64,000 nucleotides of DNA, taken from positions 1-64,000 of the forward strand of contig NZ_DASZBY010000117.1 in NCBI RefSeq assembly GCF_035943795.1, given 5' to 3'. This DNA is from Aliidongia sp035943795 (GTDB lineage: Bacteria > Pseudomonadota > Alphaproteobacteria > ATCC43930 > CGMCC-115725). Shown piece by piece: positions 33,694 to 41,695 of this stretch. The translations under genes were made by a program, and so were the position numbers. The notes beneath the pieces were generated by a model. The model had not been told where the DNA came from. It worked only from the letters and a program-made list of their open reading frames with translations, and did no database searches. Positions within the stretch are counted from its first letter, which is position 1; every line of letters begins with the position of its first letter.

Positions 33694-34796
33694 GCGCGCC
33701 AGCACCTCCGATGGGCCTGCTGGCCGAACTGACCCATCGCTGCCCGCTGCAATGCCCCTATTGCTCGAACCCGCTCGAGCTGGAGCGGGCGGCGGGCGAA
33801 CTCGATACGGCGACCTGGCTGCGCGTGCTGGACGAGGCCGCCGGCCTGGGCGTGCTGCAGGTGCATTTCTCCGGCGGGGAGCCGACGGCCCGGCGCGACC
33901 TGCCGGCGCTGGTGCGGCGGGCGGCCGAACGACAGCTCTACAGCAACCTCATCACCTCGGGCGTGCTGCTCGACGAGCGCCTGCTGGCCGATCTCGTCGA
34001 AGCCGGGCTCGATCATGTCCAGCTGAGCTTCCAGGACGTGGACACGGCCAATGCCGAGCGGATCGGCGGCATGGTTGGCGCCCAGGCCAAGAAGCGGGCG
34101 GCGGCGGCCCTGATCCAGCAGGCGGCCTTGCCGCTGACGCTGAATTTCGTCATCCATCGGCAGAATGCAGACCATCTGCCGGCGATGATCGCGCTCGGTG
34201 CCGAACTGGGCGCCGAACGGATCGAGGTCGCGCACGTACAGTATTACGGCTGGGGCCTGGTCAATCGCGATGTGCTGCTGCCGAGCCGCGACCAGCTCGA
34301 GGCGGCGACGGCCGAGGTCGAGGCTGCGCGCGTGCGCTTCAAGGGCCGTATGGTCATCGACTACGTCACCCCCGACTATTATGCACAGCGCCCCAAGGCC
34401 TGCATGGGCGGCTGGGGTCGGCGCTTCATCAACGTGACCCCCGCCGGCAAGGTCCTGCCCTGCCATGCGGCGGAGACGTTGCCCGGACTGACGTTTCCCT
34501 CGGTCCATGACGAGAGCCTGGCCGCGATCTGGCAGTCGTCGCCGGCGTTCGAGCACTATCGCGGCACCGATTGGATGGCCGAGCCGTGCCGTAGTTGCGA
34601 TCGGCGCGAGATCGACTGGGGCGGTTGCCGTTGCCAGGCGCTGGCGTTAACCGGCGATGCCGGCAACACCGATCCGGCCTGCGCACTCTCGCCCCATCAC
34701 CAGACCATGCAAGCGGCGATCGCCGCGGCCGACCACGCCACCGACGCGGGTTTCGTCTATCGTCGGATCGGCGCGTCACGGCCGGTCGAGGCATGA
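33690..34796 (+). CDS. pqqE: Radical SAM PqqA peptide cyclase
   Basis: 368 residues. N-terminal radical SAM motif CPLQCPYC (CxxxCxxC, about residues 16-23) for the 4Fe-4S cluster that cleaves SAM, followed by FSGGEPTARRDL. The C-terminal SPASM part supplies Cys for auxiliary clusters: CMGGWGRRFINVTPAGKVLPCH, then CRSCDRREIDWGGCRCQAL and DPACALSPHH. It joins the Glu and Tyr side chains of PqqA. It overlaps pqqD and the next gene by 4 bases each, so pqqB-E and the downstream gene are tightly coupled. Confidence 0.97.
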   Translation: MSAPAPPMGLLAELTHRCPLQCPYCSNPLELERAAGELDTATWLRVLDEAAGLGVLQVHFSGGEPTARRDLPALVRRAAERQLYSNLITSGVLLDERLLADLVEAGLDHVQLSFQDVDTANAERIGGMVGAQAKKRAAAALIQQAALPLTLNFVIHRQNADHLPAMIALGAELGAERIEVAHVQYYGWGLVNRDVLLPSRDQLEAATAEVEAARVRFKGRMVIDYVTPDYYAQRPKACMGGWGRRFINVTPAGKVLPCHAAETLPGLTFPSVHDESLAAIWQSSPAFEHYRGTDWMAEPCRSCDRREIDWGGCRCQALALTGDAGNTDPACALSPHHQTMQAAIAAADHATDAGFVYRRIGASRPVEA

Positions 34797-35719
34797 GCCG
34801 GCGCCGCCTGGCCGCCGCCGTCGCCGGCGTCTGGCTGGTCGCCGGCTCCGTGGCGCTCGCCGCACCGCTGCCGTTCCCGGTCACCGAAGTGGCGTCCGGC
34901 ATCTTCGTGCGCCAGGGGGTGCACCAGGACGCGACGGCGGAAAACGACGACGCCATCGCGAACATCGGTTTCATCGTCGGGCTGGATGCGGTCGCGGTCG
35001 TGGATCCCGGCGGCAGCCTCGACGACGGCGAGCGGCTGCGCGCGACGGTACAGGCCAAGACCGACCGGCCGATCCGCTATGTCGTGATGACCCACGCCCA
35101 TCCCGACCATATCTTCGGCGGCATCGCCTTCATGGCCGACCACCCCGTCTTCGTCGGCCATGCCCGGCTGGCCGGCGTGCTGATCGATCGGGGCGAGTAT
35201 TACCGAAAGCGGCTGGTCGATCTCCTGGGGCGCGATCGGGCCGGCGACTACGAGATGCCGACCCTGCTGGTGACCGACACGGCCGCGCTCGATCTGGGCG
35301 GGCGCGTCCTCGAATTGCAGGCCCATGGGGCGGCCCATACCGACAATGATCTGACCATCCTCGATCGCCAGACCGGGACGCTGTGGGCGGCGGACCTGCT
35401 GTTCGTCGACCGTGTCCCGGCGATCGACGGCAGCCTGGCCGGATGGCTGAAGGAATTGGCTGCGCTGAAGGCGCTGCCGGCGACCCGCGCCGTGCCGGGC
35501 CATGGGCCGCCGGTCGTGCCCTGGCCCGCCGGTGCGGCGGACGAGGAGCGCTATCTCACCGTGCTCGCCACCGAAATCCGCGCGCTCCTCGCCAAGGGCG
35601 GCGACATCGAAACCGCCGTCGAGCAGGTCGGCCTCGGCGAACGGGGCAAATGGCAGCTGTTCGACGAATACAACGGGCGGAACGTGACGGCCGCGTTCAA
35701 GGAGCTCGAATGGGACTAG
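34793..35719 (+). CDS. Quinoprotein relay system zinc metallohydrolase
   Basis: 308 residues, ATG 34793 overlapping pqqE. Signal peptide (MSRRRLAAAVAGVWLVAGSVALA) then an MBL fold with MTHAHPDHIFGG (HxHxDH), HGAAHTDNDLTI, LWAADLLFVDRVPAIDG and VPGHGP. It belongs to the exported metallohydrolases found only with quinoprotein dehydrogenases and SoxYZ-like carriers. It probably acts in the periplasm on a carrier-bound or thiol substrate; the reaction is unknown. Position directly after pqqE and before the SoxYZ fusion is the usual arrangement. Confidence 0.88.
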   Translation: MSRRRLAAAVAGVWLVAGSVALAAPLPFPVTEVASGIFVRQGVHQDATAENDDAIANIGFIVGLDAVAVVDPGGSLDDGERLRATVQAKTDRPIRYVVMTHAHPDHIFGGIAFMADHPVFVGHARLAGVLIDRGEYYRKRLVDLLGRDRAGDYEMPTLLVTDTAALDLGGRVLELQAHGAAHTDNDLTILDRQTGTLWAADLLFVDRVPAIDGSLAGWLKELAALKALPATRAVPGHGPPVVPWPAGAADEERYLTVLATEIRALLAKGGDIETAVEQVGLGERGKWQLFDEYNGRNVTAAFKELEWD

Positions 35720-35736
35720 GCCGGGAGGGTCCTGTG

Positions 35737-36537
35737 ATGAGACGCATCCTGTTGATCGCCGTCCTGATGCTGGGATCGGCCGGCGCCGCGCGGGCCGAAG
35801 AAAGCGACGCGGATCGCCAGGCGCGCTGGCAGGACCTACGCCATGCGGTGTTCGGCGATCGCACGGTCGAGGACGGCCGCGGCATCATCACGCTCGAGGC
35901 ACCGCCGCGTGCACTCGATGCGGCGCTGGTGCCGATCACCATCGATCTGCCCGGCCCGGCCAAGGTGACGGCGGTCTATCTGATGATCGACGAGAATCCG
36001 TCGCCGCTGGCGGGCACCTTCCATTTCGGCCCGGCAGCCGACACGCGTGAACTGCGCACCCGGGTCCGGGTCGATGCCTACACGCTGATGCATGCCGTGG
36101 CCGAGACCGAGGATGGCCGGCTGTTCGGGGCCGAGAAATTCGTCAAGGCGGCGGGCGGCTGTTCGGCCCCCTCGACCAAGGACCAGAAGCTGGCGCTGGA
36201 ACGGCTCGGCCAGATGCGGCTGAAGCCGGTCGGCGAGGCGTCGGCGGCCAAGGGCGACGACGCGGTGCAGCTGTTGATCAGCCACCCCAATTTCAACGGC
36301 ATGCAGATGGATCAGCTGACCCGCAACTACACGCCGGCGCGCTTCATCCAGGACGTGAAGGTCACGCGCGGCGATGCGCTGGTGTTCGACCTGGAGGCGG
36401 ATATCTCGCTCAGCGAGGACCCGGCGATCACCTTCGGCGTGGCGGACAAGGCGTCGGCGCCGATCACGGTGGAGGTCCACGACAGCGCCAACGCCACCTT
36501 CAAGCAGAGCTTCGATCTGCCGAAGCGGGGAACCTGA
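35737..36537 (+). CDS. Quinoprotein-associated SoxYZ-like carrier fusion
   Basis: 266 residues, ATG 35737 with GGGAGGG before it. Signal peptide (MRRILLIAVLMLGSAGAARA), a SoxY-like domain (about 25-140) that ends in AAGGCSAP with the carrier cysteine, then a SoxZ-like domain (about 160-266: LLISHPNFNGMQMDQLTRNYTPARFIQDVKVTRGDALVFDLE). In sulfur oxidation SoxY carries substrates on a C-terminal Cys; here the fused protein is linked to quinoprotein dehydrogenases. It likely works with the metallohydrolase upstream in a relay whose substrate is not known. Converges on the next gene with no gap. Confidence 0.88.
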   Translation: MRRILLIAVLMLGSAGAARAEESDADRQARWQDLRHAVFGDRTVEDGRGIITLEAPPRALDAALVPITIDLPGPAKVTAVYLMIDENPSPLAGTFHFGPAADTRELRTRVRVDAYTLMHAVAETEDGRLFGAEKFVKAAGGCSAPSTKDQKLALERLGQMRLKPVGEASAAKGDDAVQLLISHPNFNGMQMDQLTRNYTPARFIQDVKVTRGDALVFDLEADISLSEDPAITFGVADKASAPITVEVHDSANATFKQSFDLPKRGT

Positions 36538-36900
36538 TCATTTGCAGCGCAGGTTGACCTCGGCCTGGGCGCGCCGCAGCTTTTCGGTCTCGTCCTTGGC
36601 GATCGGCGTGTCGCGGAACAGGGCGCCGCGTTCGCCCAGCCCACCCTGTTGCAGGCGCAGGATCGTGTCGGCCTTTTCATAGTCGTCGTAGGGCATCAGG
36701 TCCGCGATCGTGTCGATGCCGCAAGCACATTTGTCGAGCAACTCGCGCTTGAAGCCGTTGGCGGCGAGGCAACCGATGACATAGTCGGCCCGGGCGGCGG
36801 TCGGATAGTCGTGCTTGGGATGATGCGGCGCCTGGGCTCGTGCCGGCAGGGCGAAGGCGAGGGCGGCGGCGAGGCAGAGGTACAGGGCGGCCCGGGTCAT
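36538..36900 (-). CDS. Small exported Cys-containing protein of unknown function
   Basis: 120 residues, ATG 36900 overlapping the upstream gene by 4 bases. Signal peptide (MTRAALYLCLAAALAFALPARA), then a helical protein with cysteines in VIGCLAANG, DKCACG and the C-terminal LRCK, which could form two disulfides. No named domain is recognised. It is co-transcribed with 36897-37550 and lies between the SoxYZ gene and frmA, so it likely belongs to the quinoprotein island as a periplasmic factor. Confidence 0.75.
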   Translation of the reverse strand: MTRAALYLCLAAALAFALPARAQAPHHPKHDYPTAARADYVIGCLAANGFKRELLDKCACGIDTIADLMPYDDYEKADTILRLQQGGLGERGALFRDTPIAKDETEKLRRAQAEVNLRCK

Positions 36901-37550
36901 GGCTTCTCTCCGACGAAGGTGACGCGCTCGGCCCAGGCCGGGGCGCCGGCGGCCGGATCGGTCGGCACCTCGGTGGAGAGTTCGGCCAATTGCCCCGGCA
37001 CCTGGTCGGACAGGATGAAATCGTAGGTCTTGCCCTGGACGGTCGGCAACTGGTCGAAACGATGGTCTTCGGCGAAGGGCTTCAAGGTCACGCGACGGGC
37101 CGAAACGCTCCTGCCGCCGAATTGGATGGAGGTGTCCGACATCTGGGCCTGGTCGATGAAGGCGGTGCGGATGCGGTTGCGGAAATAGGCGGCGGCGACG
37201 CCGACCTGGTCCTTCATTTCCTGGACGTCGTGTTCCAGGAACACCATGACGAGGGGATTGCCGGAGAAATCGTCGACCGCCGGAAAGAAGGCATGATGGG
37301 CACCGCTCAGGAACTCGAAGCTGACGTATTTCGTCCCGTTGGGATGGATCTGGTCGATATGGAGCGCGATCTGGTCGGAATAGGCCGCGGGCCCGGTCTG
37401 TTCGAAACGATAATCTAGCGTCTCGGGGTGGGCGATGTTGCTGAGGTGCGGCGTCTCGAACAAGGCGGTCTGGGCCGGGCTCAGCGGCGGTGCCGCCTCG
37501 GGGGGGGCGGCGCCGGCCTGAGACGGAGCGAGGAGCAGCGCGCCGGCCAT
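36897..37550 (-). CDS. Exported protein of unknown function in the quinoprotein island
   Basis: 217 residues from ATG 37550 (MAGALLLAPSQAGAAPP); the hydrophobic start lacks a basic n-region, so a non-ATG start further upstream (CTG) is possible. The mature part is rich in beta-strand-like stretches: HLSNIAHPETLDYRFEQTGPAAYSDQIALHIDQIHPNGTKYVSFEFLSGAHH, NPLVMVFLEHDVQEM, FGGRSVSARRVTLKPF and a C-terminal WAERVTFV. No family is recognised. It is followed by 36538-36900 with ATGA overlap. The reading frame stays open far upstream through frmA in another frame, which is a high-GC artefact. Confidence 0.72.
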   Translation of the reverse strand: MAGALLLAPSQAGAAPPEAAPPLSPAQTALFETPHLSNIAHPETLDYRFEQTGPAAYSDQIALHIDQIHPNGTKYVSFEFLSGAHHAFFPAVDDFSGNPLVMVFLEHDVQEMKDQVGVAAAYFRNRIRTAFIDQAQMSDTSIQFGGRSVSARRVTLKPFAEDHRFDQLPTVQGKTYDFILSDQVPGQLAELSTEVPTDPAAGAPAWAERVTFVGEKP

Positions 37551-37595
37551 CAGGGCGGCCAGCGCGGGCCAGGCGGATCGATGAGGGAGGACAGG

Positions 37596-37802
37596 GTGAT
37601 CGAATTGGTGCTGGTCTATTGCATGGTCGCCGATCCCGCCAACTGCCTGGAGCAGCGGCCGACCTTCGAGGAGCCGCTGACCGCAGCCAGCTGCCTGATG
37701 AACGCCCAGCAGATGGCCGTCGAGTACGTTCGCGAGCATCCGACGTGGCAGCTGAAAGGCTGGCGCTGCGAGAAAGACAAGCCGCCGGAACTGCCGGCCT
37801 GA
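37596..37802 (+). CDS. Small Cys-containing protein of unknown function, paralogue of 18008-18232
   Basis: 68 residues from GTG 37596, preceded by GAGGGAGGACAG, which makes a good ribosome site. Sequence starts VIELVLVYCMVADPANCLEQRP, has a middle Cys (AASCLMNAQQM) and a late Cys (GWRCEKDKPPELPA). This four-Cys layout and the CM..VA..NC.E start resemble the small protein at 18008-18232. No domain is recognised. It lies in the 45-base-plus gap between divergent exported-protein and convergent frmA genes and is easily missed by annotation. Confidence 0.65.
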   Translation: MIELVLVYCMVADPANCLEQRPTFEEPLTAASCLMNAQQMAVEYVREHPTWQLKGWRCEKDKPPELPA

Positions 37803-37831
37803 AACCCGAGCCCTCATGATCCGCCGGCCGC

Positions 37832-38941
37832 TCAATAAAGCACGACGGATCGGATCGATTCGCCGCGCGCCATCAGATCGAAGCCCTCGTTGATCCTGTC
37901 CAGGGGCATGGTGTGGGTGATCAGGTCGTCGATGTTGATCTTCCGGTCCATGTACCAGTCGACGATCTTCGGCACGTCGGTGCGGCCGCGCGCCCCGCCG
38001 AACGCCGAGCCCATCCAGACGCGGCCGGTGACGAGCTGGAATGGCCGGGTCGAGATCTCCTGGCCCGCACCCGCGACGCCGATCACGACCGAGACGCCCC
38101 AGCCCTTGTGGCAGCATTCCAACGCCTGGCGCATCAGGGTGGTGTTGCCGACGCATTCGAAACTGTAGTCGGCACCGCCCTTGGTCAGCTCGACCAGATG
38201 GCCCACCAGATCGCCCTGGACTTCCTTCGGATTGACGAAATGGGTCATGCCGAATTTCCGCGCCAGTTCCTCGCGTGCCGGGTTGATGTCGACGCCGACG
38301 ATCATGTCGGCGCCGGCGAGACGCGCGCCCTGGATGACGTTGAGCCCGATACCGCCCAGGCCGAACACGACCACGTTGGCGCCGACCTCGACCTTGGCGG
38401 TGAAGATGACCGCACCGATGCCGGTGGTCACGCCGCAGCCGATGTAGCAGACCTTGTCGAACGGCGCGTCGGGCCGGATCTTGGCCAGCGAGATCTCGGG
38501 CAGCACCGTGTAGTTCGCGAAGGTCGAGCAGCCCATGTAGTGATGGATCGGCTTGCCCTGGAACGAGAAGCGGCTGGTGCCGTCGGGCATCAGGCCGCGG
38601 CCCTGCGTCGTGCGGATCTTCTGACACAGGTTGGTCTTGCGGCTGAGGCAATAGTCGCATTCGCGGCATTCGGGCGTATAGAGCGGGATGACGTGGTCGC
38701 CCTTTTTCAGCGTGGTCACGCCAGGTCCGACGTCGACCACGATGCCGGCGCCCTCGTGGCCCAGGATGGCCGGGAACAGGCCTTCGGGATCGGCGCCCGA
38801 CAGCGTGAACTTGTCGGTATGGCAGAGACCGGTCGCCTTCACTTCGACCAGCACCTCGCCGGCCCGCGGCCCTTCCAACTGCACCGTCTCGATCACGAGA
38901 GGTTTGCCGGCCTCGAAGGCCACTGCCGCGCGTACATCCAT
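37832..38941 (-). CDS. frmA: S-(hydroxymethyl)glutathione dehydrogenase / class III alcohol dehydrogenase
   Basis: 369 residues, ATG 38941. Zinc medium-chain dehydrogenase that oxidises S-hydroxymethylglutathione to S-formylglutathione with NAD. Catalytic zinc site GLCHTDKFTLSGADPEG and GHEGAG; structural zinc CRECDYCLSRKTNLCQ; class III GRGLMPDGTSRFS; coenzyme site GLGGIGLNVIQGARLAGADMIVGVDIN; conserved GSAFGGARGRTDVPKIVDWYM. It is the middle step of the formaldehyde pathway with Gfa and FghA. It is divergent from xoxF, sharing the intergenic control region 38942-39313. Confidence 0.96.
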   Translation of the reverse strand: MDVRAAVAFEAGKPLVIETVQLEGPRAGEVLVEVKATGLCHTDKFTLSGADPEGLFPAILGHEGAGIVVDVGPGVTTLKKGDHVIPLYTPECRECDYCLSRKTNLCQKIRTTQGRGLMPDGTSRFSFQGKPIHHYMGCSTFANYTVLPEISLAKIRPDAPFDKVCYIGCGVTTGIGAVIFTAKVEVGANVVVFGLGGIGLNVIQGARLAGADMIVGVDINPAREELARKFGMTHFVNPKEVQGDLVGHLVELTKGGADYSFECVGNTTLMRQALECCHKGWGVSVVIGVAGAGQEISTRPFQLVTGRVWMGSAFGGARGRTDVPKIVDWYMDRKINIDDLITHTMPLDRINEGFDLMARGESIRSVVLY

Positions 38942-39313
38942 CGTCCGGAATCCTTGCCGTTGCTGTCGTTCGGATATTTGGCCGTCGATTGCCGCCGCTG
39001 CGCAAGGGAGGGCGCTCCGGCCTCCGTCGTTTTGTGCTGCTACGCACAAGACTCTGCCGCAACACGGTAACCATCTGGTTCCGAAGGGAAATGCCAGGCG
39101 TAACCGGATGCGGGAGGCGCTGCGTCGAACGCCTGCCGAAGGGGTACTGGACTAAAGTCGTATCGCCGGAGAGGGGTGGCGGCATTGACCCCCGGACCCG
39201 TCCGCGCAATCGTCACATCCGGCTAGCGAGCGCAGCATCGCAAGAAATGGCCGTGCGCTTCCGAGGCTTCTTCAGAAGAGTTGCCCGGGCGACGACAAGA
39301 TTGGGAGGAAACC
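38942..39313. promoter_or_regulatory. Divergent frmA/xoxF control region with regulon element
   Basis: 372 bases. It holds ACTAAAGTCGTATCGCC (39151-39167) followed by GGGGTGGCG (39173-39181); AGT is 158 bases before the xoxF start. The same two-part sequence occurs upstream of pqqA (31498-31519). A shorter palindrome, GACTAAAGTC, overlaps it (39150-39159). TTGGGAGGAAACC (39301-39313) is the xoxF ribosome site. No lanthanide-responsive RNA element is recognised. Confidence 0.55.
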
Positions 39314-41095
39314 GTGAAACTGAGAGATTTTTCAGTGTTGGCCTGCTCTGCGCTTGTCTTCGCGGGGCCGGCTCTCGCCAACGACGAGTTGGTGAAGCTG
39401 CAGCAGGACGCCAATCAATGGGTCATGCCGACCGGCGACTACAGCAACCATCGCTATAGTACGCTGAAGCAGATCAACGCCCAGAACGTCAAGGATCTGC
39501 ATCCGGTCTGGAGCTTCTCGACCGGCGTGTTGCGTGGCCACGAGGGCGGCCCGCTGATCATCGGCGACACGATGTATGTGCACACGCCGTTTCCGAACAA
39601 GGTCTTCGCGCTCGACCTCAACGACAGCGGCAAGATCATCTGGCAGTACGAGCCGAAGCAGGATCCGAACGTCATTCCGGTGATGTGCTGCGACACGGTC
39701 AATCGCGGCGTCGCCTATGGTGACGGCAAGATCATCCTCGCCCAGGCGGACGCCAGCGTCGTGGCGCTCGACGCCAAGACCGGCAAGGAACTCTGGAAGA
39801 TCGCGAACGGCGACGCGAAGAAGGGCGAGACCATGACGTCGGCGCCGATGATCGTGAAGGACAAGGTCCTGGTCGGCATCAGCGGCGGCGAATTCGGCGT
39901 GCAGGGGCGGCTGACCGCGCTCAATCTCAAGGACGGCTCGGTCGCCTGGAAGGCCTATTCGGTCGGTCCGGACGATCAGATCCTGTTCGACGCCAAGACC
40001 ACGGAAATGGGCAAGCCGGTCGCCAAGGATTCCTCGATCAGCACCTGGCAGGGCGACCAGTGGAAGACTGGCGGAGGCGCCACCTGGGGCTGGTATTCCT
40101 ACGATCCGAAGCTGAACCTGGTCTATTACGGCTCGGGCAATCCCAGCACCTGGAACCCGTCGCAGCGCCCGGGCGACAACAAATGGTCGATGACGATCTT
40201 CGCGCGCAATCCGGATACGGGCGTCGCCAAGTGGGTCTACCAGATGACTCCCCACGACGAGTGGGACTATGACGGCGTCAACGAGATGATCCTGGCCGAC
40301 ATCCCGGTGAAGGGAAAGCCGACCAAGGCGCTCGTGCATTTCGACCGCAACGGCTTCGCTTATACGTTGGATCGCGAGACGGGCGAATTGCTGGTTGCCG
40401 AGAAGTACGACCCGGCGGTCAATTGGGCGACCCACGTCGACATGAAGACCGGCCGGCCCGAGGTCGTGAAGGCCTACAGCACGAACGCGCAGGGCGAGGA
40501 TCACAATACCAAGGGCATCTGCCCGGCGGCCCTGGGGTCGAAGGACCAGCAACCGGCGGCCTTCTCGCCGCAGACCGGCCTGTTCTACGTGCCGACCAAC
40601 CATGTCTGCATGGATTACGAGCCGTTCAAGGTCGCCTATACCGCCGGCCAGCCCTACGTCGGGGCGACCCTGTCAATGTTCCCGCCCAAGGGTGAGACCA
40701 ACCTCGGCAACTTCATCGCCTTCGACGCCGGCAAGGGCAAAGTGGTCTGGACCGACAAGGAGCCGTTCTCGGTCTGGTCGGGCGCGCTCGCCACGGCCGG
40801 CGACATCGCCTTCTACGGCACGCTCGAGGGCTATCTGAAGGCGGTCGACATCAAGACCGGCAAGGAGCTGTACCGCTACAAGACCCCGTCGGGCATCATC
40901 GGCAACGTCACGACCTATACCCACAAGGGCAAGCAATATATCGCCGTGCTGTCGGGTGTGGGTGGCTGGGCCGGTATCGGCATGGCGGCGGGGCTCGCCA
41001 ACGATACCGACGGCCTGGGCGCCGTCGGTGCCTACAAGAGCCTGTCGAACTATACCCAGCTGGGTGGCGTCCTGACCGTGTTCGCGGTGAACTGA
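39314..41095 (+). CDS. xoxF: Lanthanide-dependent methanol dehydrogenase XoxF
   Basis: 593 residues from GTG 39314, with GGGAGGAA just before it; signal peptide (residues 1-22). Eight-bladed PQQ propeller of periplasmic methanol dehydrogenases. The vicinal disulfide pair CC is at 125-126 (PVMCCDTVNRG). Metal ligands: Glu in SGGEFG (about 193), Asn in GSGNPS (about 276), catalytic Asp318 and Asp320 in HDEWDYDG. The second Asp, which is Ala in calcium-type MxaF, marks the lanthanide enzyme. Blade motifs such as GDNKWSMTIFARNPDTGVAKWVYQMTPHDEWD and SGVGGWAGIGMAAGL match XoxF5-type proteins. It oxidises methanol (and perhaps formaldehyde), giving electrons to the XoxG-like cytochrome. No mxaF or mxaI is in the window. 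Confidence 0.97.
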   Translation: MKLRDFSVLACSALVFAGPALANDELVKLQQDANQWVMPTGDYSNHRYSTLKQINAQNVKDLHPVWSFSTGVLRGHEGGPLIIGDTMYVHTPFPNKVFALDLNDSGKIIWQYEPKQDPNVIPVMCCDTVNRGVAYGDGKIILAQADASVVALDAKTGKELWKIANGDAKKGETMTSAPMIVKDKVLVGISGGEFGVQGRLTALNLKDGSVAWKAYSVGPDDQILFDAKTTEMGKPVAKDSSISTWQGDQWKTGGGATWGWYSYDPKLNLVYYGSGNPSTWNPSQRPGDNKWSMTIFARNPDTGVAKWVYQMTPHDEWDYDGVNEMILADIPVKGKPTKALVHFDRNGFAYTLDRETGELLVAEKYDPAVNWATHVDMKTGRPEVVKAYSTNAQGEDHNTKGICPAALGSKDQQPAAFSPQTGLFYVPTNHVCMDYEPFKVAYTAGQPYVGATLSMFPPKGETNLGNFIAFDAGKGKVVWTDKEPFSVWSGALATAGDIAFYGTLEGYLKAVDIKTGKELYRYKTPSGIIGNVTTYTHKGKQYIAVLSGVGGWAGIGMAAGLANDTDGLGAVGAYKSLSNYTQLGGVLTVFAVN

Positions 41096-41117
41096 CGTCT
41101 TCGAAGCCGAACCGGCG

Positions 41118-41164
41118 CGGCCGTTCCATCCCTGCACCGAGCACGGGGATCGGAACGGCCGTTT
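41118..41164 (+). terminator. Long hairpin between xoxF and the XoxG-like gene
   Basis: CGGCCGTTCC (41118-41127) and GGAACGGCCG (41152-41161) form a perfect 10-bp stem; inside it ATCCC (41128-41132) pairs with GGGAT (41146-41150). Three T residues follow (41162-41164), a short run for a terminator. It lies 22 bases after the xoxF stop. It may stop part of transcription or stabilise the xoxF message, giving more XoxF than XoxG. Confidence 0.7.
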
Positions 41165-41260
41165 CCGCCAGCATACCTTCGTTCATCACACGTCCGAACC
41201 GATGCAGCCTGCCCCACGATGCCGTTTGCGGTGCCAGGGCCGGCGAAGGGAGTCCGATTA

Positions 41261-41695
41261 ATGGGTAAAGGTCTGCAGTCGGCCGCCATGGCTTTTCTGA
41301 TCCTCACCATTCCTTCCGCCGTCCTGTTGACGGCAGCGCGCGCCGCAGACGAACCGAAGCCCTACAAGATCGAAAATGGCCACGTCGACCAGGCGACCTA
41401 CAACGGCTATCGCCGCTACGGCGAATCCTGCATGCGCTGCCACGGCCCCGACGGTGCCGGCAGTTCCTACGCGCCGGACCTGACGGATTCCCTGAAGCAC
41501 CTCGATCACGACCAGTTCGCCGAGGTCGTGATCAATGGCCGCCAGAACGTCACCACCTCGAACTCCAACGTCATGCCCTCGTTCGGCACGGCGGAAGACG
41601 TGGTGAATTATCTCGACGACATCTACGGCTACCTGAAGGCGCGTTCCGACGGGGTTCTCGGCCGCGGCCGGCCGAAACGGGCCGGCGATGATTAG
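41261..41695 (+). CDS. xoxG: XoxG/PedF-like c-type cytochrome
   Basis: 144 residues from ATG 41261 with GAAGGGAG before it. Signal peptide (residues 1-28, MGKGLQSAAMAFLILTIPSA), one heme motif CMRCH (about 57-61) in NGYRRYGESCMRCHGPDGAGSS, distal Met in SNVMPSFG, and the YLDDIYGYLKARSDGVLGRGRP tail typical of the PedF/XoxG family. It accepts electrons from XoxF and hands them to the terminal oxidase pathway. It overlaps the next gene by 8 bases. The order xoxF-xoxG-xoxJ is the usual one. Confidence 0.88.
   Translation: MGKGLQSAAMAFLILTIPSAVLLTAARAADEPKPYKIENGHVDQATYNGYRRYGESCMRCHGPDGAGSSYAPDLTDSLKHLDHDQFAEVVINGRQNVTTSNSNVMPSFGTAEDVVNYLDDIYGYLKARSDGVLGRGRPKRAGDD

Noticed and set aside
25242..37802. 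Lanmodulin-like EF-hand protein among the small exported genes
   Set aside because: None of the small secreted proteins (25242-25850, 36538-36900, 36897-37550, 37596-37802) shows repeated DxDxDG-type loops.
39314..41095. Calcium-type methanol dehydrogenase (mxaF)
   Set aside because: The residue two after the catalytic Asp is Asp (WDYDG), not Ala, and no mxaI-like small subunit gene follows.
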